Assembly: GCA_017403205.1 (NCBI GenBank)
Contig: JAFQOM010000060.1
Coordinates: forward strand, 1 to 6,550
Reading direction: 5' to 3'
Length of the DNA stretch: 6,550 nucleotides
Origin: Clostridia bacterium
GTDB lineage: Bacteria > Bacillota_A > Clostridia > Christensenellales > UBA1242
Part shown: positions 1 through 6,550 of the stretch, in pieces
Layout: the number at the start of each line of letters is the position of its first letter
Position numbering within the stretch: the first letter of the stretch is position 1
Notes under the pieces: generated by a model
Told to the model about the DNA's origin: nothing
What the model saw: only the letters and a program-made list of their open reading frames with translations
The model's database searches: none
Position numbers and translations under genes: made by a program

Positions 1-1
1 T

Positions 2-145
2 TTAATAAATACTTTAAAAATAAATGTTTCACTATCTCTAATTGGTGTAATAATGGGAGAACTTCTTGTATCAAAAAAAGGCCTTGGTTATTTAATTAAT
101 TTTGGTTCACATAATTTTCTAAGACTATGTTTCTACATTTTTTAG
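2..145 (+). pseudogene. C-terminal fragment of an ABC-transporter permease (SsuC/TauC-like), truncated
   Basis: The reading frame enters from the left edge and stops at a TAG at 143-145. Its translation contains [20 protein letters not shown] followed by a GSHNF stretch. This is the signature late region of binding-protein-dependent permeases of the nitrate/sulfonate/taurine/thiamine-precursor type (BPD_transp_1 family), which form the membrane channel of an importer. In that family a last membrane helix and a basic tail, roughly 30-40 residues, normally follow. Here homology ends near base 118 and only nine unrelated residues remain. Those bases are the antisense of the tsaE coding sequence. 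I therefore read it as a permease that lost its C-terminus in a rearrangement, although an assembly chimera would look the same. The last bases overlap the convergent gene by about 50 bases. The 5' part lies outside the window. The family call is from memory of the motif. Confidence 0.6.
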
Positions 146-1436
146 AAAGTTTTGTAATAGTAATTTTTTTGTATACATTTGGCAATAAATTTTCTACGTT
201 TTGCGGCCACTCAATAAATTTAATACTGGTTTTATCATCCAGAATCTCTTCAAAACCAATATTAATTGCTTCTTCTTCACTAGTTAATCTATACATATCA
301 AAATGATAGCATTTGCATTTTGGAGTATTATATTGATTAACTATAGTAAAGGTTGGGCTTGTTATTGTACTTTTTACGCCATATGTTTTTAAAATTTGCC
401 TTACCAAAACGCTTTTACCTGCCCCCAAATCACCACTTAATAAAACAACATCGCCACTTTTTAAGGTTTTGGAAAGCCTTTTGGCAAGTCTTTTTGTGGC
501 CCCCTCTCCTATTGTAATGTGAGACATTTCTACTTTATCGGGTTGAACATTGTTTGTAAAAATATATAAATATTTTTGAAAAACTTTAAATAAAAGAGGC
601 AAAACAACTGTAACTATAAAGCCAATAAATAAATATTTTAAAAAACTAAATATAACAATACCCGGCAAAATATTATCAATAAAATGACACCCTAATAATA
701 CAATTGTTGTTATTAATGCATTAAAACTTGTTAAAATTATATTATTTTTTACTTTATATTTAATATATTTGTTCTCAATATAACAACCTACAGAAAAAGA
801 TATTATTAGTCCCAAAAATTCAAATACGTGTGCATTTGAAAAATTGTTTGTAAAACTTTGAGTTAAAATAAACGGTGCTATTACAACAAAACTAACCAAC
901 GATACAATTAATCCAATAAAATATGTTTTATTTGTTACTTTAACAAATTTAAAAATTATTGAATAAATCAAAACACCAATTGCAATCCCAACAATACAAT
1001 CTAATAAAAATGCTTCTGCAAAATATAATTGGCCAAATGTCACTGCAATTGTTGACAATATAAATGATGCTAATAATATATAATAAATTTTTTTGCTGCC
1101 TTTTGAAACATTAAGTAATGCGCAACTTGACAAGGCAAACGTCATTGTTCTCTCATTTGGTAGTGAAAAACCATAGCTATTTCTATTTGACAACAAAGCA
1201 TCATCCTGAGCATAGGGTCTTTGCCTTTTTATAATGTTTTTTAAAAATAAAGTGCTAAAAATAAAGCCTGTTTGATAAGCCAAAAAGTACTTGTATGCAA
1301 AACCTTTGTCAATAAACAAATAAAAAATAGCAAAAATCCAAATAAAAAAAGATATTTGACCAAAGTAATCAAATATTGAAAATATAAATGTTAAAAATTC
1401 ACTTGCTGAATTTTGCAACCAATTAACTAAGTTCAC
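96..1436 (-). CDS. tsaE: Fusion protein: degenerate PAP2-like membrane domain + TsaE ATPase of t6A tRNA modification
   Basis: It starts with GTG at 1434-1436, 7 bases after an AAAAGGG ribosome site, and has 446 residues. Residues 1 to about 290 are a multi-span membrane protein of the PAP2 lipid/undecaprenyl-phosphate phosphatase type. It has an amphipathic NWLQ start, helices near 26-42, 50-66, 116-137, 142-163, 170-191, 203-220, 232-252 and 258-290, and an intact K-x6-RP motif (K66, R73, P74). The other active-site motifs are lost: PSGH reads PNER (93-96), and the SR-x5-H motif has Q136 and A142, with only D146 kept. Residues 304-446 are a full TsaE: Walker A GDLGAGKS (335-342), TSPTF (359-363), HFDMYRL (378-384) and IEW (408-410). 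TsaE is the ATPase that works with TsaB and TsaD to make N6-threonylcarbamoyladenosine at tRNA position 37. It is normally soluble and about 140-160 residues long, so here it would be tethered to the inner face of the membrane. It follows rsfS by 20 bases. The TsaE half is certain, and the membrane half is very likely a non-catalytic PAP2 relative. Confidence 0.9.
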   Translation of the reverse strand: MNLVNWLQNSASEFLTFIFSIFDYFGQISFFIWIFAIFYLFIDKGFAYKYFLAYQTGFIFSTLFLKNIIKRQRPYAQDDALLSNRNSYGFSLPNERTMTFALSSCALLNVSKGSKKIYYILLASFILSTIAVTFGQLYFAEAFLLDCIVGIAIGVLIYSIIFKFVKVTNKTYFIGLIVSLVSFVVIAPFILTQSFTNNFSNAHVFEFLGLIISFSVGCYIENKYIKYKVKNNIILTSFNALITTIVLLGCHFIDNILPGIVIFSFLKYLFIGFIVTVVLPLLFKVFQKYLYIFTNNVQPDKVEMSHITIGEGATKRLAKRLSKTLKSGDVVLLSGDLGAGKSVLVRQILKTYGVKSTITSPTFTIVNQYNTPKCKCYHFDMYRLTSEEEAINIGFEEILDDKTSIKFIEWPQNVENLLPNVYKKITITKLSKKCRNIVLENYVNQN

Positions 1437-1456
1437 TATTATTCCCTTTTTAAAAA

Positions 1457-1945
1457 TTATTTTTTATATTTTTTGTTAATTTTTTTTGTTTCTTTATTTT
1501 TTAATGTTGCAATTTTTAGTGTTTTAACTTCTTTTTGTTGATCTTTTATATTTTTTTTATGCAATTGCTTTTCTTCTTTTTGTTTGTCTTTTTTTATTTT
1601 ATCAAACCTTTTTAAATTATTCCCTTCGTTTAAAAGTTTTTCTAAATTATATCTTTCTCTTGTTTCTTTTGTATAAATATGAATAAAACAATCTTCTAAA
1701 TCAACAACAACCCAATCGCTTGTAACAAGCCCCTCTTTATTATAAGCTTGCGCTAAATTCAACTTTATGGCCTTTTCTATAATATAATCAGCAAGAGCCT
1801 TTGCATGAGCAACGCTTGTTGCTGTTGCCAAAATATAAAAGTCGACTGACTTTTTTAACATAGTCGCATTACAAACTGTTATGTCTGTTGCTTTTTTATC
1901 TTCCAAAAATTGACATATATCATAAATCTTTTTAGATACTTCCAT
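1457..1945 (-). CDS. rsfS: Ribosomal silencing factor RsfS with lysine-rich C-terminal extension
   Basis: RsfS (DUF143/Iojap family) binds ribosomal protein uL14 on the 50S subunit and blocks joining with 30S, slowing translation when nutrients run short. Residues 1 to about 105 are the whole domain. They include a DITV strand, VDFYILATATS (34-44), SDWVVVDLED (76-85), the IHIY strand (88-91) and the closing R-x-RYNLEKLL (96-105). Bacterial RsfS proteins are usually about 105-120 residues long. This one has 162, because residues 111-162 form a tail with about 21 lysines in 52 positions and few hydrophobics, probably disordered or helical and RNA-binding. The ATG at 1943-1945 is preceded by AGAGG (1955-1959) at 9 bases, so the start is secure. 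It heads a two-gene unit with the tsaE fusion gene and has its own promoter upstream. The usual upstream neighbours nadD and yqeK are absent. Confidence 0.93.
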   Translation of the reverse strand: MEVSKKIYDICQFLEDKKATDITVCNATMLKKSVDFYILATATSVAHAKALADYIIEKAIKLNLAQAYNKEGLVTSDWVVVDLEDCFIHIYTKETRERYNLEKLLNEGNNLKRFDKIKKDKQKEEKQLHKKNIKDQQKEVKTLKIATLKNKETKKINKKYKK

Positions 1946-1971
1946 AAATATAAACCTCTAATATTGAATTT

Positions 1972-2000
1972 ATTTTAGCAAATTGACATCAAAAAAACAA
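1972..2000 (-). promoter_or_regulatory. Promoter for rsfS-tsaE
   Basis: On the minus strand, TTGTTT (1995-2000) and TAAAAT (1972-1977) are separated by 17 bases. A TGC triplet directly before the -10 makes it an extended -10 element. Transcription would start about 20 bases upstream of the rsfS ATG, leaving room for the AGAGG ribosome site. This is a pattern match to the sigma-A consensus and has not been tested. Confidence 0.5.
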
Positions 2001-2015
2001 GTAATAGCCATTAAT

Positions 2016-2045
2016 TTGTGTTTATAGATAAAAAATGTTTAAAAT
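2016..2045 (+). promoter_or_regulatory. Possible promoter for the frame-broken membrane protein gene
   Basis: On the plus strand, TTGTGT (2016-2021) and TAAAAT (2040-2045) are separated by 18 bases, about 25 bases ahead of the GTG at 2071. The -35 match is poor and the region is A/T-only, so chance matches are likely. The 125 bases between rsfS and this gene hold nothing else I can recognise. Confidence 0.3.
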
Positions 2046-2070
2046 ATAAAAAAAAGAAAATACTTTTTAT

Positions 2071-2854
2071 GTGAAAAGCTTAAAATTAGCATATATTATA
2101 GATTTTATTTTTATTAATTTTTTAATTTTTTTAATTATATTTACTTGGGCTAGATTTTTTACAAAAAGCATATTACTATCTTTTTTTATTGCAATTGTTT
2201 GCAGCGGTATTTTTGTTTTTTTTTAAGATTTTCGTTTATAAAAATAAAAGCAACAAACTAAATATTTCGACAAACTTACAAAAAGATATAAATAATTATA
2301 TACTTTCGCTTTTGTCAAATACTAAAAAAGAAAATTTAGACTATGTAAAAGAGTGTTTAAAAACAGATTATTTAAAAACTGATGAAGATAAAAATTTAAT
2401 TTTTACAAATTTTAAAACAGTTTACTGCCCTGTTTTTTTTGAAAACACTCTAACCTTACCCACAGCATTAAAACACATTAAATTTGCCATAACAGATAAT
2501 AACAAAAAAATAATCTTTTTGTGCAATGAAGTATCAGAAAATCTAAAAACAATGTTATGTAATATAGATAATATTGATGTTGAAATTTTAGATAAAAATA
2601 ATATTTTTCAAAAATTTTTTTTGTTATATCAACAGTATCCAAAAATATTGTTTGACCGTAAAAAACAAAAAAAAATAAACCTTAAACAATTAATTAATGT
2701 TAGTTTTAATAAAAGCCGAAGTAAAAAATATTTTTTATCTGGTTTGTTTGTTTTGTTTTGCTCTTTATTTGTTAAACTTAACTTTTACTATGTTTTTTTA
2801 AGCACATTATTGTTTTTGTTTGCAATAATTAGCCTAACAAAAAAAACCAGCTAA
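2071..2854 (+). CDS. Membrane protein of unknown function, reading frame broken at a T9 run
   Basis: Read through, the gene gives about 260 residues in two frames. The first frame starts at GTG 2071 (M, K, S, L, K...) and encodes 51 residues with two hydrophobic segments split by a short TWARFFTK loop, ending in GIFVFF and a TAA at 2224-2226. The second frame picks up at AAG 2225 with KIFVYKNK and runs to TAA 2852-2854. Dropping one T from 2216-2224 joins them into one protein with sensible topology: an N-terminal membrane hairpin, a soluble middle of about 120 residues, and a C-terminal hairpin (about residues 219-256). The middle alternates strands and helices (FAIT, KIIFLC, VEILD) and could be an alpha/beta or nuclease-like fold, which is a guess. 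The second frame has a possible TTG start at 2189, but with no ribosome site and mid-helix, so I doubt it. I do not recognise a named family. The break may be a mutation, a sequencing error or slippage. Confidence 0.6.
2216..2224 (+). other. T9 homopolymer at the frame junction
   Basis: There are nine consecutive T between GTATTTTTG and AAGATT. The upstream frame hits TAA immediately at the end of the run, while the downstream frame resumes with AAG. Eight T would give one continuous frame. Runs of this length are prone to RNA-polymerase slippage and to sequencing indels. Confidence 0.6.
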
Positions 2855-2869
2855 AAACTGGTTTTTTTT
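2839..2869. terminator. Bidirectional Rho-independent terminator
   Basis: A perfect 12-bp stem pairs AAAAAAAACCAG (2839-2850) with CTGGTTTTTTTT (2858-2869) around the 7-base loop CTAAAAA. The run of eight A on one side and eight T on the other gives a U-tract in either direction. It lies between convergent genes: it overlaps the stop codon of the unknown membrane protein and sits 8 bases past the yhbY stop. It implies that yhbY transcripts end here and that rsfS-tsaE is a separate unit. Confidence 0.88.
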
Positions 2870-2876
2870 ATAAAGT

Positions 2877-3173
2877 TTATTTTAATTCTAAAGCGTGAGT
2901 TTTGTTTTTAGGGTTAAATTTATAAACAATAATCTTTCTGCCTATAACCCCAACAACGTCGCAACCTAATTTTTCTGCTATTTGATTTGCCAAATCTTTA
3001 GCGGACTCATCACAATTTTGTAAAACATTTATTTTAATAACTTCCCTTGCAGTAAGCGCTTGAGAAATACCCTCTAAACAAGCAGCACTTAAGGCATCTT
3101 TGCCTATTTGGCAAACAGGTTGTTGGCAAGCAATTATCCTTTTTAAATAAGCTCTATCTTTTGATGTAATCAT
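2877..3173 (-). CDS. yhbY: YhbY-type CRM-domain RNA-binding protein (50S assembly)
   Basis: This is a 98-residue single CRM domain, the standard length for YhbY (YqeI in Bacillus). Proteins of this family bind pre-50S ribosomal particles and help assembly of the large subunit. The opening TSKDRAYLKR matches the family's first helix. AREVIKINVLQNCDES (42-57) corresponds to the conserved RELIKV-VLQNCEE region, and VIGRKIIVYK (76-85) is the final strand pair. The RNA-contacting GxxG loop reads IGKDA (23-27), so the second glycine is replaced by alanine. The ATG at 3171-3173 follows AAAGGA (3181-3186) by 7 bases. It lies 80 bases downstream of obgE on the same strand, a common pairing in Bacillota, and has its own good promoter in that gap. 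Transcription ends at the shared terminator. Identity is near certain. Confidence 0.94.
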   Translation of the reverse strand: MITSKDRAYLKRIIACQQPVCQIGKDALSAACLEGISQALTAREVIKINVLQNCDESAKDLANQIAEKLGCDVVGVIGRKIIVYKFNPKNKTHALELK

Positions 3174-3200
3174 TAATTTTTCCTTTTAAAAACTAAAATA

Positions 3201-3228
3201 ATTTTAATTAAAAATTAAACATTGTCAA
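3201..3228 (-). promoter_or_regulatory. Promoter for yhbY
   Basis: On the minus strand a perfect TTGACA (3223-3228) and TAAAAT (3201-3206) are separated by 16 bases, with the expected start about 20 bases before the ATG. A second -10-like TATAAT with a TG extension lies just upstream (3236-3241), but I found no -35 for it. YhbY can therefore be made independently of obgE. Confidence 0.55.
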
Positions 3229-3253
3229 TACCTAGATTATATCAAAACAAAAA

Positions 3254-4534
<1,281 letters not shown>

Positions 4535-4576
4535 TTAAGTTTAATTGAAATATACAAGCATTAAGTCTATTAGTAA

Positions 4577-4604
4577 ATTATAATATAACCTATTAAAATC
4601 TCAA
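4577..4604 (-). promoter_or_regulatory. Promoter for obgE
   Basis: On the minus strand TTGAGA (4599-4604) and a perfect TATAAT (4577-4582) are separated by 16 bases. The start would fall near 4569, giving a leader of about 50 bases before the obgE ATG. No stem-loop terminator for nth is visible in the 109-base gap, so read-through from nth is also possible. Confidence 0.6.
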
Positions 4605-4628
4605 ATTGTTTTTATTGTTTTATTTTTA

Positions 4629-5261
4629 TCATTTTTTATTATTTTTATAAAAATCACAAAATCCCTTCAATTCACATTCTTTGCATTTTGGATTTTGAGA
4701 AAAACAAACATACCTCCCAAACAAAACAAGATAGTGATGAAACTGAGACCACTTTCCCTTTTGAACGTTTTTCATAAGGTCTTTTTCACAATTTAAAACA
4801 TCTTTTGATTTACTTAAACCCAATCTATTTGACAATCTAAAAACATGCGTATCAACTGCAATTGCTGGTTTGTTAAATCCAACACTTAACACAACATTTG
4901 CTGTTTTTCTACCAACGCCAGATAAATTTGTTAACAAGTCTAATGTGTCTGGCAAATTGCCATCATATTTAGATACAATATCCTTTGCTAAATTAATAAT
5001 AGATCTTGCTTTATTCTTATAAAACCCACAAGAATAAATTATTTTTTCTACCTCTAGAATATTTGCATTTGCTAAATCCAAGGGCGTTGGGTATTTTTTA
5101 AACAAATCTTTAGTTACTATATTTACTCTTTTATCGGTACATCTAGCAGATAAAACAACAGCTACAATAAGTTGGTAGTTATTGTTAAAGTCAAGCTCAC
5201 AAGACGCTTGTCCAAATCTTTTAGCTAATAAATCAAAAATCTGATTTGATTTTTTTATCAT
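4629..5261 (-). CDS. nth: Endonuclease III (DNA glycosylase/AP lyase)
   Basis: Nth removes oxidised pyrimidines from DNA and nicks the resulting abasic site, starting base-excision repair. From ATG 5259-5261 it is 210 residues, the normal family length. The helix-hairpin-helix with the catalytic lysine is LSGVGRKTANVV (113-124, K119). The catalytic aspartate is D137 in VDTHVFRLSNR. The 4Fe-4S cluster ligands are C186, C193, C196 and C202 with C-x6-C-x2-C-x5-C spacing. All key residues are present. A longer frame opens at TTG 5321, but that codon lies inside the predicted promoter. The chosen ATG has AGGA (5271-5274) at 9 bases, so the short form is right. The stop is TGA, followed directly by TAA in frame. 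It stands between obgE and the DUF3343 gene on the same strand, with no clear functional link to either. Confidence 0.96.
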   Translation of the reverse strand: MIKKSNQIFDLLAKRFGQASCELDFNNNYQLIVAVVLSARCTDKRVNIVTKDLFKKYPTPLDLANANILEVEKIIYSCGFYKNKARSIINLAKDIVSKYDGNLPDTLDLLTNLSGVGRKTANVVLSVGFNKPAIAVDTHVFRLSNRLGLSKSKDVLNCEKDLMKNVQKGKWSQFHHYLVLFGRYVCFSQNPKCKECELKGFCDFYKNNKK

Positions 5262-5304
5262 TTTTTTATTTCCTATAATCAAATTGTTAATTTTTATAAA
5301 ATTA

Positions 5305-5332
5305 ATTATATCAAAATTCAATAAAAAAACAA
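5305..5332 (-). promoter_or_regulatory. Promoter for nth (extended -10)
   Basis: On the minus strand TTGTTT (5327-5332) and a perfect TATAAT (5305-5310) are separated by 16 bases, with TGA directly before the -10. The start would be near 5298, about 37 bases upstream of the chosen ATG. The -35 with its T-run closely resembles that of the rsfS promoter. The site lies across the upstream TTG codon, which argues against that codon as the start. Confidence 0.6.
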
Positions 5333-5348
5333 AGTTAATAACAATTTT

Positions 5349-5591
5349 TTATGTTTTAACATATTCATTATTATTGTAAATATAAATACCTGCAAATGTA
5401 TAAAAATTTCGTCTTTCAACAATATTTTGTGCTGTTTTTAAGGCTTTTTGGTCTATAAATGCAGATACTCCGCAAGAAACAGAAATTTGTCTTGGAGTGC
5501 TTACAATAGTAGATTTAAAGCCATACGAAGCTAAAATGCTTGCAAATTTGAGCGTTTCTGTTTTAGATCTAAAAACTACAAGATAATTCAT
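5349..5591 (-). CDS. DUF3343 family protein (putative Se/S carrier-like)
   Basis: This is an 80-residue protein with the shape of the DUF3343 family: a short N-terminal strand (NYLVVFRSK), a helix (TETLKFASIL), and then the hallmark TPRQISVSCGVSAF with its conserved Cys-Gly (C40, G41). The family is annotated as a putative selenium/sulfur carrier, on the strength of the conserved cysteine and its gene neighbourhoods. Its biochemistry is poorly known. A cysteine desulfurase gene diverges from it 84 bases away, which fits a persulfide or selenide acceptor role, though that is inference. The frame extends to an upstream ATG at 5627, but the ATG at 5589-5591 has AAAGG (5600-5604) at 8 bases and matches the family's usual MNYLV-type start, so I use it. 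The next gene downstream on the same strand is nth, 87 bases away, with its own promoter. Confidence 0.82.
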   Translation of the reverse strand: MNYLVVFRSKTETLKFASILASYGFKSTIVSTPRQISVSCGVSAFIDQKALKTAQNIVERRNFYTFAGIYIYNNNEYVKT

Positions 5592-5602
5592 AAAAAATAC
5601 CT

Positions 5603-5632
5603 TTGATATAGAAATATTATATATCATAGTAT
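5603..5632 (+). promoter_or_regulatory. Possible promoter for the cysteine desulfurase gene
   Basis: On the plus strand TTGATA (5603-5608) and TAGTAT (5627-5632) are separated by 18 bases, leaving a leader of about 36 bases to the ATG at 5676. It overlaps the likely -10 of the divergent DUF3343 gene, so the two promoters may compete or be co-controlled. Confidence 0.35.
5616..5621 (-). promoter_or_regulatory. Likely -10 element for the DUF3343 gene
   Basis: There is a perfect TATAAT on the minus strand 25 bases upstream of the chosen DUF3343 ATG. No acceptable -35 lies 15-19 bases further up, where the DNA is only A and T runs. Confidence is therefore limited. Confidence 0.35.
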
Positions 5633-5675
5633 TTTTTAAAAATTTTTTTTGATAATAAATTAAAAAGAGTAAAAA

Positions 5676-6550
5676 ATGACAAAAATAATATATTTTGACA
5701 ATGCTGCAACAACAAATTTTAAACCTTATTGCGTAAAAAAAACATTTTTTAAAGCACTAAAACAAAGTTCCAATCCTGGTAGAAGTGGACATAAACTTAG
5801 CATAAAAAATGCAATAAACGTGTGGCAATGCCGCGAAACTATTGCAAAGCATTTTAATATTGATAATCCTGAAAGCGTTATTTTTACAAAAAACTGCACG
5901 GAGGCACTTAATCTTGCAATCTTAGGCGTTTTAAAGGATGGAGATCATGTTATTTGCAGTGTTTTTGAGCACAATTCTGTATTACGACCTTTAAAACATC
6001 TAGAAATGCAAAATAAAATCACTTTAACCATAATAAGCCCTAAAAACAATAAAAACATAACCCTACTAGATTTAAAACCACATATTTTATCAAATACCAG
6101 CCTAATTTGTTTAACACACACTTCAAACGTAACCGGCATAAAACAAAACATTGAAGAAATTGGCCAATATTTAAAGCAAAAAAACATACTATTCCTGGTA
6201 GACTTTGCACAAGGTGCCGGGCATTTTTTAGTTGATATGAAAAAAAACAATATAAACTATTTGGCTTTTGCCGGTCATAAAGGTTTTTTTACGCCTCAAG
6301 GAATTGGTGGACTTGTAATAAATAGCACAACTTTACCAAAGCCACTAATGTTTGGTGGAACAGGCACTGAAAGTGAACTTCCCTATCAACCCAATTCTAT
6401 ACCAGAAAGTTTAGAAAGCGGCACTCTCGCAACACCATTAATTTGTGCTTTAAATAGCGGTATAAAATATGTAGAAAAGCATTTTAAAAAGCACTCTAAT
6501 TATGTTTATAATTTAACAAAATATTTAATTGATAATCTAAAGACAATAAA
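5676..6550 (+). CDS. Cysteine desulfurase family protein (class V aminotransferase fold, TIGR01977-like), 3' truncated by window
   Basis: This PLP enzyme is expected to take sulfur (or selenium) from cysteine (selenocysteine) to form an enzyme-bound persulfide for transfer. The first 291 residues are in the window. Seen in order are YFDNAATT (6-13), NPGRSGHKLS (33-42), the PLP-stacking histidine in FEHNSVLRPL (97-106, H99), THTSNVTG (147-154), VDFAQGAG (175-182, D176 and Q179), the PLP-binding lysine in AFAGHKGFFTPQGIGGL (K202), and GGTGTESE (227-234) with ESLESGTLATP (244-254). These match the family typified by Enterococcus EF2568 better than IscS or SufS. The catalytic cysteine loop lies past the right edge. 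The ATG at 5676 has a weak AAAGAG ribosome site (5664-5669). The gene diverges from the DUF3343 gene, a partner often found beside this family. It contains an A8 run near the start but stays in frame. Confidence 0.92.
   Translation, partial: MTKIIYFDNAATTNFKPYCVKKTFFKALKQSSNPGRSGHKLSIKNAINVWQCRETIAKHFNIDNPESVIFTKNCTEALNLAILGVLKDGDHVICSVFEHNSVLRPLKHLEMQNKITLTIISPKNNKNITLLDLKPHILSNTSLICLTHTSNVTGIKQNIEEIGQYLKQKNILFLVDFAQGAGHFLVDMKKNNINYLAFAGHKGFFTPQGIGGLVINSTTLPKPLMFGGTGTESELPYQPNSIPESLESGTLATPLICALNSGIKYVEKHFKKHSNYVYNLTKYLIDNLKTI

Noticed and set aside
525..527. Separate translation of TsaE from an internal ATG (M304)
   Set aside because: No Shine-Dalgarno-like sequence precedes it (AAAGTAGAA only), and the frame is open through the membrane half. 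Low-level internal initiation cannot be excluded.
1983..1988. Perfect plus-strand TTGACA as a -35 for the unknown membrane gene
   Set aside because: No acceptable -10 lies 15-19 bases downstream, and the site sits inside the spacer region of the opposing rsfS promoter.
4626..4631. Reassigned genetic code (TGA as Trp), suggested by TGA directly followed by TAA at the end of nth
   Set aside because: All tryptophans checked in the window use TGG, and no gene has an in-frame TGA. Tandem stops are ordinary.
5262..5321. TTG start adding 20 residues to Nth
   Set aside because: It falls within the predicted promoter and has no ribosome site. The ATG at 5261 has AGGA at good spacing and gives the normal family length.
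5592..5627. Upstream ATG adding 12 residues to the DUF3343 protein
   Set aside because: It has no ribosome site and overlaps the likely -10. The internal ATG has AAAGG at 8 bases and matches the family start.
5945..6250. Minus-strand open frame of 101 codons
   Set aside because: It is antisense to the well-conserved desulfurase core, and the long frame is a by-product of AT-rich codon use.

Overview
The window is very AT-rich. It uses TTG and GTG starts alongside ATG, all stops seen except two are TAA, and every tryptophan codon I checked is TGG. The gene content (obgE-yhbY-rsfS ribosome-assembly block, tsaE, nth, a DUF3343-type small protein and a TIGR01977-like cysteine desulfurase) points to a low-GC, probably anaerobic member of the Bacillota (Clostridia-like). 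The exact lineage cannot be read from the sequence.

Layout, left to right. (1) At the left edge a plus-strand ABC-transporter permease ends abruptly, and its last conserved residues run into the 3' end of a minus-strand gene. (2) That gene encodes a 446-residue fusion: a complete multi-membrane PAP2-phosphatase-like protein with replaced catalytic histidines, followed in frame by a complete TsaE ATPase (tRNA t6A37 synthesis). (3) rsfS lies 20 bases upstream of it with an unusually lysine-rich tail, and the two look like one operon with a promoter before rsfS. (4) A plus-strand membrane protein of unknown function is split between two frames at a run of nine T. It sits where many Bacillota carry nadD and yqeK. 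(5) A bidirectional terminator separates it from yhbY. (6) Then, all on the minus strand, come yhbY, obgE, nth and a DUF3343 (putative Se/S carrier-like) gene. At least yhbY, obgE and nth each have a convincing sigma-A type promoter. (7) Diverging from DUF3343, a cysteine desulfurase-family gene runs off the right edge.

Functionally, rsfS, obgE and yhbY all act on the large ribosomal subunit, TsaE modifies tRNA, Nth repairs oxidised pyrimidines, and DUF3343 plus the desulfurase form a plausible sulfur/selenium-handling pair. The points most worth a second look are the pseudo-PAP2/TsaE fusion, the T9 frame break in the unknown membrane protein, and the permease cut off exactly at the end of tsaE. 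I see no CRISPR array, tRNA, rRNA or insertion sequence.
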